Part shown: positions 1-7,719 of the stretch, piece by piece
Layout of the letters: each line of letters opens with the position of its first letter
Position numbering within the stretch: the stretch's first letter is position 1
From: UBA2402 sp044371005
Lineage (GTDB): Bacteria > Planctomycetota > Phycisphaerae > Phycisphaerales > UBA1924
Direction of reading: 5' to 3'
NCBI GenBank assembly: GCA_044371005.1
Contig: JBILUL010000007.1
Coordinates: 9,012 to 73,011 of the forward strand
Length of the DNA: 64,000 bases
Notes under the pieces: model-generated
Database searches by the model: none
The model's input: the letters and a program-made list of their open reading frames with translations, nothing else
Told to the model about the DNA's origin: nothing
Translations under genes and position numbers: made by a program

Positions 1-7
1 ACGAAAC

Positions 8-997
8 GTGGCACATCGCGATCGCCCCCGCGGTGTACTTCTGGCACACGAAGGCATCCAGACCATCGAGATCCAGCGGATGCTGGGCCGCAGCCGCGGC
101 TTCGCGCAATGCTGGGCCTCCGCCACCGCGATGGAGGCATCGATGCCATCGCTCGCCTGCCGTACCCCGGGAACCACGCACGCATCGATGGCGTCCAGTT
201 GCAGAAGTTCAAGGCCCGCATTGACGCAGGACCGGCCGCCAAGGACAAAGTCTGCACGCTCAGGGGTAAGGATGTGCAGCGAATCCTCGATGAAGAACTG
301 GGGGTCAAATACTCGCTCCAGGCGGTGTACGACCTGCTTCATCGCATGGGGTGTTCGTACCTGGCTCCCCGGCCTCTCCACGAACACCAGAATCTTGAGG
401 CGCAGAAAGAGTTCTCACAGAAGCAAGCCCCCCTTTGTCCGCACCGTTCGCGAAACGATTGAACCACGCCGCGGGAGGTGCCGCACCTATTTCATGGACG
501 AAGCGCGATTCGGCCAGCAACGGACACTGACCCGGACCTGGGCTGCCCGAGGTTCCCGCCCCACAGCTGTCAAGCATACTCGGTACGAGTTGGTGTACAT
601 GCACGCGGCGGTCGAACCAAAGTCTGGGGCAAGCATGGCGATTCAGGCACCTCAGGTGAACACGGAGACGATGAACGTGTTGCTCAAGATGCTCAGCCGC
701 AAGCTCTGCAAGAATGAACACGCGGTGCTGATCATGGATCTGGCCGGATGGCATCGGGCCAAGCATCTGGTAACGCCCGACAACATCACGGTGCTGTATC
801 TGCCTCCGTATTCACCAGAGCTCAACCCCGTGGAGCGCCTGTGGGGGTACCTACGCAGTCACGACCTGAGCAGCCGAGCGTACAAGGACTACAACCACAT
901 GCTCGATGAGCAAGCCAAGGATTGGCAGGTGTTGACAACAGCGTTGCTCAGGTCGGTGTGCGCCTGCCCGTATCTCTCGCACGCGTTGGAGCCGTGA
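8..997 (+). pseudogene. IS630-family transposase, frameshifted remnant
   Basis: The translation matches an IS630/Tc1-mariner-type DDE transposase. An N-terminal helix-turn-helix segment (ARAVLL-like start, RMLGRSRGF) is followed by a catalytic domain. The domain has the expected acidic residues in YFMDEARFG, LIMDLAGWHRAK and PPYSPELNPVERLWGYL. The protein is not in one frame: the helical middle part (RHRDGGIDAIARL through LLHRMGCSYL) reads in another frame between about 120 and 415, then the DDE part returns to the first frame. Comparison with the second remnant at 2424 shows one base missing near 121-124, so the first frameshift is a real 1-nt deletion. The family's usual N-terminus is also missing, perhaps cut by the window edge. 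Probably inactive, unless programmed frameshifting restores it. Confidence 0.85.
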
Positions 998-1125
998 TTG
1001 GTGTCACACCACGTTTGACTACCGATCGCCGTTGGAATTGGAGGCATCGTTTGCCTCACATCTGGCGAGAGAATAATGTATCACAGAGGTCTACCGGCGA
1101 TGGGATGTACCAATCCTCCCCATTA

Positions 1126-1149
1126 CGCATGCGTGCAAGCACGCATGCG
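1126..1149. repeat. perfect 11-bp inverted repeat, 2-nt spacer
   Basis: CGCATGCGTGC and its exact reverse complement are separated by AA. The element lies between the IS630 remnant and the WD40 coding region, within the stretch just upstream of the likely start codon. It could be an operator, a transposon-end relic or a chance palindrome. No U-tract follows it, so it is not a typical terminator. Confidence 0.6.
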
Positions 1150-1183
1150 GCCAATCACGAAAGTGGTCGAGAAAGCAACTGCA

Positions 1184-2320
1184 ATGGAAAGCACGCTCCA
1201 ATTCAGTCCCGATGGCCATCGGATTGTCATGGTGAACCAGGACTTTACGGCACGGATTTGGGACGCAACAACAGGCCAGGAGTTGGCAATCTTGCGGGGC
1301 CATGAGGATCAGCTGTACGCCGTCGCATTCAGCCCCGATGGAAGCATGATTGCAACGGCTTCGCGAGATCAAACCGCGCGGGTGTGGAGTGCGTCGAGCG
1401 GACGGGAGGTTGCGGTGCTCCGCGGCCATCAAGGTGGAGTTGATCGCGCATCGTTCAGTGCTGACGGAACGCGACTGTTGACACGGGCGATGGATCAAAC
1501 GGCCCGGCTGTGGAGTTCGGGCGGCGGCGGCGAAGTGGTCGTGCTTGAAGGGTCGGGGAATCATGTGAACTCCGCGGCATTCAGCCACGACGGTCGTTGC
1601 GTGGTCACCGCGACGGGTGATGGTTTGGCACGAATCTGGGATGCGTCGACCGGGCAAGAAATCGTGGTCCTTCGCGGTCACGAGGCAAGCGTGAACTGCG
1701 CGGAATTCAGCCCAGACAACTCGTTCGTTGTGACTGCGTCTGATGACGCCAGTTCACGAATCTGGCGAACTTCAAGCGGGCAGCAACATGCCTTGCTTCG
1801 AGGGCACAACGCCCGCGTTGTTGCCGCATCATTCAATCCCGCCGGAAGTCTCGCCATGACCGCTGGCGGCTCGACCGCGCGTTTATGGGACACCTCCCGC
1901 TGGGAGCAGGTGGCTGTGCTGCGCATGCCACCGCTGGCCGCTAACGAGCGTGGGCCGTTGGAAGACCCGCCACGGGTGGCAGACTGGCACTTCTTGGACA
2001 ACGACGATGTAGTGTTCGCGGCCTTCAGCCCCAACGGGGCGCGGGTGTTGGTCCTTTGGCGAGATTCATCCGTGCATGTCTGGGATGGGAGAACTGCCCA
2101 GCATCTCGGCACCATCAACGGATTTGGACGACTCCGTACAAGGGTGCGGCGCGGAGGAAAAGTCATGAGCTACATGCAACCGCTGGCACAGTACAAGATG
2201 CACTGCTGCGCTGCATTCAAGGCAGATGCCACGCAGATTGTAGTTGGTGCGGCGGATGCACACGCCCGAGTTTGGAGTGTTGACACATTCGCGGAAAAAC
2301 TTGTGTTGCGATGCACATGA
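1184..2320 (+). CDS. WD40-repeat protein, possibly N-terminally truncated
   Basis: About 378 residues made of WD40-type blades. Repeating motifs are FSPDGxxxxxASxDxTARxW followed by LRGHxxxV, with roughly six or seven blades (for example ARIWDATTGQ, ARVWSASSGR, ARLWSSGGGG, ARIWDASTGQ, SRIWRTSSGQ, ARLWDTS). WD40 propellers are protein-interaction platforms; no catalytic domain is seen. The frame stays open upstream to 1076, but that part does not look like a blade, so I place the start at the ATG of 1184. The first blade begins abruptly without a preceding GH motif. The gene is flanked by IS630 remnants on both sides, so it may be the 3' part of a larger kinase/WD40 or NACHT/WD40 gene cut by transposition. 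Confidence 0.7.
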   Translation: MESTLQFSPDGHRIVMVNQDFTARIWDATTGQELAILRGHEDQLYAVAFSPDGSMIATASRDQTARVWSASSGREVAVLRGHQGGVDRASFSADGTRLLTRAMDQTARLWSSGGGGEVVVLEGSGNHVNSAAFSHDGRCVVTATGDGLARIWDASTGQEIVVLRGHEASVNCAEFSPDNSFVVTASDDASSRIWRTSSGQQHALLRGHNARVVAASFNPAGSLAMTAGGSTARLWDTSRWEQVAVLRMPPLAANERGPLEDPPRVADWHFLDNDDVVFAAFSPNGARVLVLWRDSSVHVWDGRTAQHLGTINGFGRLRTRVRRGGKVMSYMQPLAQYKMHCCAAFKADATQIVVGAADAHARVWSVDTFAEKLVLRCT

Positions 2321-2423
2321 TGAATCGCTCTGATCTGCGCCGGATTTCATTACCAACGTCAATGAGAGTCAGTGCATTGAACACGCTGTCGCGTTAGCGG
2401 CGGGAACTGTCTCGTGGGTAGGG

Positions 2424-2645
2424 GTGGCGGGTGTACGACCGGCGCAGCGCGATCGCCTCCGCGCAGTTCTTCTGGCGCTCGATGGCATCGAGACCCTCGA
2501 GGTTAAGCGGATGCTTGGCCGCAGCTGCGGCTTCGTGCAACGCTGGGCCTCGGCCTGCCGCGATGGAGGTATCGATGCGATCGCTCGCCTGGGTCGAGCT
2601 CAGCGCACCCGTCAGGCCGATGGTGCGCCGGCTGACATCGGCTGA
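2424..2645 (+). pseudogene. IS630-family transposase N-terminal fragment
   Basis: An in-frame translation of about 73 residues covers only the helix-turn-helix part of an IS630 transposase (RLRAVLLALDGIETLEVKRMLG, then FVQRW and CRDGGIDAIARLG). It is clearly related at the nucleotide level to positions 8-165 and is in the same orientation. The rest of the transposase, including all DDE residues, is absent. The reading frame ends at 2645, before the next gene at 2860. It is a relic and has no expected activity. Confidence 0.75.
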
Positions 2646-2859
2646 GACTGGGATGAGGTTGCCACAGCGATCAGCCTCGTTCGCTTTCAAGGTCCGACTT
2701 ACGCCCATGCAAAGTTTCGGTTCATCTTCAGCGCCTCCGGAGCTCTTGCGGTTGTCAACACTGGCCTCCGGCTGAAATCGACTCCGAACAAGAAAGACGC
2801 CGCCTTCCAGATTTGACGGAGGTTGCCCCGAAAGCCTCCTGCGTACTGTTGACTCCCAT

Positions 2860-4887
2860 ATGCCCGAATCCGCGCGCAAGACCGACGCTCACACCTGCCC
2901 GTCCTTCACCGGCAACACGCCGCACGAGGGCGGCCCGATCAGTTCTCCCTGCTCGCCCAATGTCGATGTCGAAGACCAGCCCGCATCCCGCGGCTCGAAG
3001 GAGAAGACCTGCGACTTCGCGCTCTGCAAGACGGGGGAACCGGACTTCATCGCTCAGGGATCCGGCACGGTCCTGATCAACGACATGCACGCCACCCGCG
3101 TCGGCGACATGACTGAGCACGCGGGCGTGATCACGGGGCACGCGAGCAACGTGGAGATCGGTGGGCCCACGGTGACGTTCAGGAAGATCGAGAAGAAAGG
3201 CCCCGCCAAGAAGTCGGACCGCAAGAACCAGAAGAGCGAAGGCAAGACGGGTGATGCGGACGCGGGGAAGCAATCCAAGCAAGCCGGGACCAAAGAGCCT
3301 GGCAAGGAGAGCCCCGTCGGCGCGTCCAAAAATGGAAACGTCTTCGCGCGGTTCCGCCTGGTATCGCCCCCGAACCCTAAGGTCGGTGATGAGTTGGTGT
3401 TCGAGTGCACATCATGGGATCCGGACACCGGCGGCACATCGGATAGCCCCAATCCGGAGCGGATCGTCTCTCGTACGTGGAGACTGGAAGGTGAAGGCAT
3501 CGCAAGCGAGACGGCGGATACAGGTCGAATGCCTCGGTGGATTGTTCGCGCGCGCAGCTCCGCGACTCAGGCACCGAACGCAACAGCCTCCGAGCCCATC
3601 GCCGTTCAGGTGATTCACCAGGTGGCAGATGAGCAGAGTCACACTGCGGAGACTTCGTTGAGCGTGAAGCTCAGCCCCGTCGATCAGATCATTCCGAAGG
3701 CGGTCATCACTCTCCTCCCGAGCGCCGTGGAGCAGATCCGCAGCGCTGATTCCTCTCCGACAAAGCGAATGCTTCGTTGCGATTCCTACGATGATCGGCA
3801 GTCGGCATCCAGGGAGCCAACGCCGACAACGATTCTTGCACGAACTTGGTCTGCCACAGATTCACTTGGACGCTCATTGCCGGTGGAGCGCCTTGACGAG
3901 GATGGCCGGTTAGCCGCAGTAGATCCTGCGATGGACTCCGCCCGCACGGAGCAGACCGCAGATGCTGGACGAGTTCTCGTGCGATTGCACATCAAGACCG
4001 CCTCGGGAGACGATGCGGACGAAGTCGAAGTAACCACCGATCGCGCCGACTATGATTTGGCAGTCGTCGCGGCTCGCGAGTGGACATGGTTCTACTCGCT
4101 TAGAAATGAGTGGCGGCGCGAGAATTGGTGGGCAGTGAATTTTCAGGCAAGGATTACGTTCGACGTTCGGCTTGAGAAGGGAACCAAATCGCCGCCGTGC
4201 CAGCTGTACTTGCTCTTTCGTCAGGGAAGCCGGGTTCTTGTGCTCGATAGAAAGGAAATCGAGCCATTGAGCCAAGGATCACTGACCTCTATCACATTCG
4301 AGATCCCGTGCTTTCCAATGTCAGAAACTCGATTCTCGGGATGGGGAGAACTTGTCGGCGAACTGAGAGACGGCACCAATGCCAAACTCGCCGACCAAAG
4401 CCTGAGCAATAATGCGAAATCAGTCGAGGTCTGCCTCGCAGACCCAGTGCCCTCCCATGTTCGCATGGATAGCTTCCCTCATGATGGCTCCAAGTTTGGA
4501 GCGAACGGGAAACTCCAGGCGTGGATCAAAGCATACCAGTGGGCGGAGCAGCACAATCTTGAGGGGGCGACTGCTGTACTTGAGGAAATCATCAATCTAT
4601 GCAATTCGATTGCCGACTTTGCCGAGAACTTGGTGTTTCGGCAGAAGATCGAGCGGCTTCTCAAGACAAAGGTATTTGCTACTTCTGTCGATCAAGAGAC
4701 ACGATCTTGGCGGGACAATCAGGTGAAGGCTCGTGATTGCTTCCGTGTTCACTATCAACTGATAGAGACGGACAGTGAGGTTTTTATTGACAGGCAGGGC
4801 ACTCCCACATTCGGAGAACCCAACCCTGATCTGTTCTATCTCTGGTCCGATACGAACTATGTGTCGAATTGGCATAGTTTGTACTAA
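2860..4887 (+). CDS. PAAR-domain protein with large C-terminal extension; candidate T6SS tip/effector
   Basis: 675 residues. Residues 1 to about 110 form a PAAR domain of the long type: HTCPSFTGNTPHEGGPI at the start, then GSGTVLINDMHATRVGD and GHASNVEIGGPTVTF. PAAR proteins sharpen the VgrG spike of the T6SS and carry effectors. A Lys/Gly-rich linker (about 115-155) follows, then two beta-sandwich-like segments beginning near FRLVSPPNPKVGDELVFEC and PKAVITLLPSAVEQI. The last about 250 residues are unlike any family I know and contain many Trp residues (REWTWFYSLRNEWRRENWW). The C-terminus could be a toxin or an adhesin-like cargo. No obvious immunity gene follows on the same strand. The start ATG is the only good one before the PAAR motif, although no clear Shine-Dalgarno precedes it. 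Confidence 0.8.
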   Translation: MPESARKTDAHTCPSFTGNTPHEGGPISSPCSPNVDVEDQPASRGSKEKTCDFALCKTGEPDFIAQGSGTVLINDMHATRVGDMTEHAGVITGHASNVEIGGPTVTFRKIEKKGPAKKSDRKNQKSEGKTGDADAGKQSKQAGTKEPGKESPVGASKNGNVFARFRLVSPPNPKVGDELVFECTSWDPDTGGTSDSPNPERIVSRTWRLEGEGIASETADTGRMPRWIVRARSSATQAPNATASEPIAVQVIHQVADEQSHTAETSLSVKLSPVDQIIPKAVITLLPSAVEQIRSADSSPTKRMLRCDSYDDRQSASREPTPTTILARTWSATDSLGRSLPVERLDEDGRLAAVDPAMDSARTEQTADAGRVLVRLHIKTASGDDADEVEVTTDRADYDLAVVAAREWTWFYSLRNEWRRENWWAVNFQARITFDVRLEKGTKSPPCQLYLLFRQGSRVLVLDRKEIEPLSQGSLTSITFEIPCFPMSETRFSGWGELVGELRDGTNAKLADQSLSNNAKSVEVCLADPVPSHVRMDSFPHDGSKFGANGKLQAWIKAYQWAEQHNLEGATAVLEEIINLCNSIADFAENLVFRQKIERLLKTKVFATSVDQETRSWRDNQVKARDCFRVHYQLIETDSEVFIDRQGTPTFGEPNPDLFYLWSDTNYVSNWHSLY

Positions 4888-5272
4888 CGGGACTGAATTG
4901 AGGCAGATCATCGCACGTAGGCCGCTGTTTTACATTGGTCGGCCACTCGAGATGAGGCTAACGATGCCTCGGACTCCGCTGGCGAATTGCTGCCGCAGGT
5001 GTAGTGCCGCCATGGAGTGCCCCCCAACTTGCTGGACAAGTCGTACGGCTGTTTCCCCGTTGCTCGGCTCGGGCTCGAGCGGGGGCACTACAGCAGTGGG
5101 ATTCGGGGAGGCCTTGGGGCAGAAGAACGGTATTGCTATCGGATGGAATGCTCAAGGAGTGCCTGGCTGGTGTCATTGTGTACGCTGAGGGCGATGTAGA
5201 TCCTAGATGCCTGAGTCCATAGAACGAGAGCGATCGTGGCTGATTGAATGGCTTGTTGAGTTGGTGGATTGT
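4888..5272. other. 385-bp gap between convergent genes, no gene recognised
   Basis: The stretch lies between the plus-strand PAAR gene and the minus-strand partner gene. Short open frames exist on the plus strand (for example 5004-5222), but none starts with a good ribosome-binding site or shows a protein-like pattern. No convincing hairpin with a U-tract was seen. It may hold a decayed immunity gene for the PAAR protein, but I cannot support that from the sequence. Confidence 0.4.
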
Positions 5273-5995
5273 TCATCTGATTATGATCCATTTGCCCTGC
5301 GCGTTCATCAGCCCGGTAGGAATCTCACCCGTTCCCGCTTCGTTGAGCGTTCTTAGGGCGCCACCGCCATCGCGTGACTTCGCCCAAAACAGCCGACATT
5401 CCGCTTCTGCCACGAGAAGCAGGTCGGAAGTGGAGCAGAGGTTGACCGAGAAGTTGCCCGCTTGCGTCAGCGACCGTGCGTAGACCCGGTCCATAACAGC
5501 CTGGTCGCAGTTAAGGCTGAGTGCGAGGTCGCTGATTCTGTTTCGCGTAGCTGAGAGCGCGTGCTCGACATTTCTTGCGGCGATCGCGACCTTCAAATCG
5601 TCGAGAACTGCCCAAATGGCGGTCAGATCAGCTGCTGACGGCCTCCACACCGGTTCTGATTTTGTCCATAGATCGAGGACTGGGAACTCCCCGATCTGAA
5701 AGGAGTCTGGTGTTGGTGCCGTTGATGAGAACTTCTTCGCGAATACTGGCGGCGGGAGGTGATCGCCATTCGGCAATCCGGCTCGCTCGATTCGAACCGA
5801 GACGGCTGGCGGACTTGCACCGGCTGGCACCGCGGATGGACTTGACATCGCCACTTGGATCGTGTTGTCGCCGGGCTGCAGCCACTCCGCGATTGCCAGC
5901 GATTGTGATTGACGACCCTTTGCGTCGACTACGGCGACTCCGTTCACAATCACCACGCACCATTGGGCATTCGACGTTACAGAGAGATGATACAT
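5273..5995 (-). CDS. effector-partner family protein A, candidate immunity or adaptor
   Basis: 240 residues. The start ATG lies 3 nt after the stop codon of the upstream PAAR effector (TGA AAC ATG), so the two are almost certainly co-translated. The N-terminal ~75 residues look like a small beta-sandwich (VVIVNGVAVVDAKGR, then AEWLQPGDNTIQVAMSSP). The middle is Pro-rich, and a helical segment follows (LTAIWAVLDDLKVAIAARN). The protein resembles the product of 33883-34749 in all these parts: NGV near residue 20, PGDNTIQV against GPNTLTLH, and the FP..WW/LW block before the helical part. Both sit directly downstream of paralogous large proteins. I infer an immunity protein or a loading partner. 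There is no signal peptide, which suggests a cytoplasmic location. I do not recognise a named family. Confidence 0.7.
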   Translation of the reverse strand: MYHLSVTSNAQWCVVIVNGVAVVDAKGRQSQSLAIAEWLQPGDNTIQVAMSSPSAVPAGASPPAVSVRIERAGLPNGDHLPPPVFAKKFSSTAPTPDSFQIGEFPVLDLWTKSEPVWRPSAADLTAIWAVLDDLKVAIAARNVEHALSATRNRISDLALSLNCDQAVMDRVYARSLTQAGNFSVNLCSTSDLLLVAEAECRLFWAKSRDGGGALRTLNEAGTGEIPTGLMNAQGKWIIIR

Positions 5996-5998
5996 GTT

Positions 5999-7612
5999 TC
6001 ACCAGGTTGCCAGTGGGTGATCGGAAAACCCCACAGATTCGCCGCACGTGAACAATTCCGTGGACCCTTCGACCGTGGAGTTTGAGAAAAAGCCCTTTTT
6101 GACGATTCTCACGTATGCTGTGACTGGCTTCAGCTTGCCTTCGCAGGTGGCAAACAGGCCGCGATCATTGACTGTGACAGCGCCGTTCAAGTCCGCGCCG
6201 CCTTTCCCGCCGACTTCCACTGTACAGCTCTGGATCCATTCGGAGCCTATTCGAAGAGCAAGCCCTACTGAAATTTCAATGCCAGCCCCGAACGCTGCGC
6301 CGATGCCTGCACCGAACGAACCGTCCGTATAGCGTACAACGCTGATTTCGCCCAAACCGAGAGAGACGTCGAGGCTGCCGCCAATCACTAAGTCGAGCCG
6401 GATCGAATACTCAGTCAGGAAGCTGGTGATGTTTGGCGGAATGGCGAACATGGTGCCCGCAATAGCGAGCACGTTGATGGTTACTGATCCGAGCTCAAGG
6501 CCGACATTGACGGTGCCGGAGCCCTGGATACACCATTGGACACGCCAATCGCCAGGAACTTCACGCCAGCCCCACTGGAGTCCAAGTTCCCCTCGAGCGT
6601 CCTTGAGTTCGGGCCCGTCAACAATTATCGGCTGGGCAAATCGTCGGGCCGAGCTCGCGACGTCAGCCCATTCACTTTCCTTCATTCGCTTACCGATGCC
6701 GGTTGCACTGACTTTCAGGGCTACTTGAGTCGGCTGGTACATTTCGATGTGGCGTTCAACATGCGTGCCGTCGCATCGCCGACCCATCGCTACAAACTTC
6801 TGTGGTTCGTTTGACTGCCAGAGAGGCTCGTCGCCAGCCCAACGAACTTCAAACGTATGTTCCTTTCCGTCAACCCAGCCCTCAGTACTCGGAGGCGAGC
6901 CGGAATCAGTCAGGGCGGTCGCGTGAGGGCCTGCGCATTGTTCGCCGCCGGCAAGCAATACCGTGATCTTGTCGATTCCACCCTGAGTGACCGTGTATGA
7001 CACCCCGCCATCCGCCACGCCGCCTTGGTGATCGGACGGGCTCTCGGTGCTCGCTGAGAACCCTCCGGCCTTGCCAGTTCCGACAACTTGAAGCACGCCG
7101 CTCGCCCCAGCCGTCCGTTTGTGATCACATGAGACGGTCAGGTCAGAAACCGAGCATTGGGTCGGCTTTGGCTTGGGCTTGGGCTTTGGTTCTGGCTTCG
7201 GTTCTGGCTTTGGCTTTGGCTTGGGCTTCGGTTCTGGCTCGCCGACTTTGTTCCCCTCCGCCTTCTTCGCCCCACCATCGCGCTGCTTGATCTCCAGCAC
7301 CGTGACCGTCGGCCCCCCGATGATCACGTTGGCCGCGTGTCCCACGATCACGCCGTTGTGCTCGGTCTTGCTCGTCAGCCTCGCCGCGGGCTGGTCGTTG
7401 ATCAGCACCGTCTCTGATCCTTGGGCAATCCGGTCCGGACCGCCCACCACGCACTGGGCAAAGTCCACCTTCGCCCTCGCCGCGGCGAGATTCTCAACAT
7501 CCACATTGCCCGATCCTGATTTGATCGGGCCGCCAGTGTGCGCCACCGGACCGGGTTCCGAGGAGGGGCACTTGTGATCGTCGCTGACTCTTGCTGCTTC
7601 CAGATCAGGCAT
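5999..7612 (-). CDS. PAAR-headed candidate T6SS effector A
   Basis: 537 residues. Residues 1-105 are a PAAR domain (KCPSSEPGPVAHTGGPI, SETVLINDQPAARLT, GHAANVIIGGPTVTV). Residues about 126-150 are a Lys-Pro/Glu-Pro repeat linker. From 153 a domain with CSVSDLTVSCDH then GVLQVVGTG resembles the one in the product of 34774-36621. The C-terminal half is rich in Gly and alternating hydrophobic residues (for example NVGLELGSVTINVLAIAG and GAGIGAAFGAGIEISVGL), suggesting beta structure that might insert into membranes. GAGAGG lies a few bases before the start ATG. The order VgrG, PAAR effector, partner gene is the classical T6SS cargo arrangement. The toxic activity, if any, is unknown and may be membrane-directed. 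The PAAR domain indicates delivery on the VgrG encoded just upstream. Confidence 0.8.
   Translation of the reverse strand: MPDLEAARVSDDHKCPSSEPGPVAHTGGPIKSGSGNVDVENLAAARAKVDFAQCVVGGPDRIAQGSETVLINDQPAARLTSKTEHNGVIVGHAANVIIGGPTVTVLEIKQRDGGAKKAEGNKVGEPEPKPKPKPKPEPKPEPKPKPKPKPTQCSVSDLTVSCDHKRTAGASGVLQVVGTGKAGGFSASTESPSDHQGGVADGGVSYTVTQGGIDKITVLLAGGEQCAGPHATALTDSGSPPSTEGWVDGKEHTFEVRWAGDEPLWQSNEPQKFVAMGRRCDGTHVERHIEMYQPTQVALKVSATGIGKRMKESEWADVASSARRFAQPIIVDGPELKDARGELGLQWGWREVPGDWRVQWCIQGSGTVNVGLELGSVTINVLAIAGTMFAIPPNITSFLTEYSIRLDLVIGGSLDVSLGLGEISVVRYTDGSFGAGIGAAFGAGIEISVGLALRIGSEWIQSCTVEVGGKGGADLNGAVTVNDRGLFATCEGKLKPVTAYVRIVKKGFFSNSTVEGSTELFTCGESVGFSDHPLATW
7160..7235 (-). repeat. hexanucleotide-like repeat encoding Lys-Pro/Glu-Pro linker
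   Basis: Successive degenerate units of the type GGCTTG, GGCTTT and GGTTCT (plus strand) encode about 11 Lys-Pro or Glu-Pro dipeptides between the PAAR domain and the Cys/His domain of candidate effector A. Such repeats form stiff extended linkers and can change length by slippage. Confidence 0.75.
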
Positions 7613-7719
7613 CTTGATCCTCTCGCCCTGTCACCCGCGCTGCTCAGCGCCACAATCGCGCCCTGCATAGCGGTTCAAGCCGGTCCATTTTCTCACGCCT
7701 CTGTCGCGATATGGCGGCA

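Noticed and set aside
5004..5222. Plus-strand small gene that could be an immunity gene for the PAAR protein at 2860
   Set aside because: No ribosome-binding site, Arg-rich composition and no hydrophobic or domain pattern.
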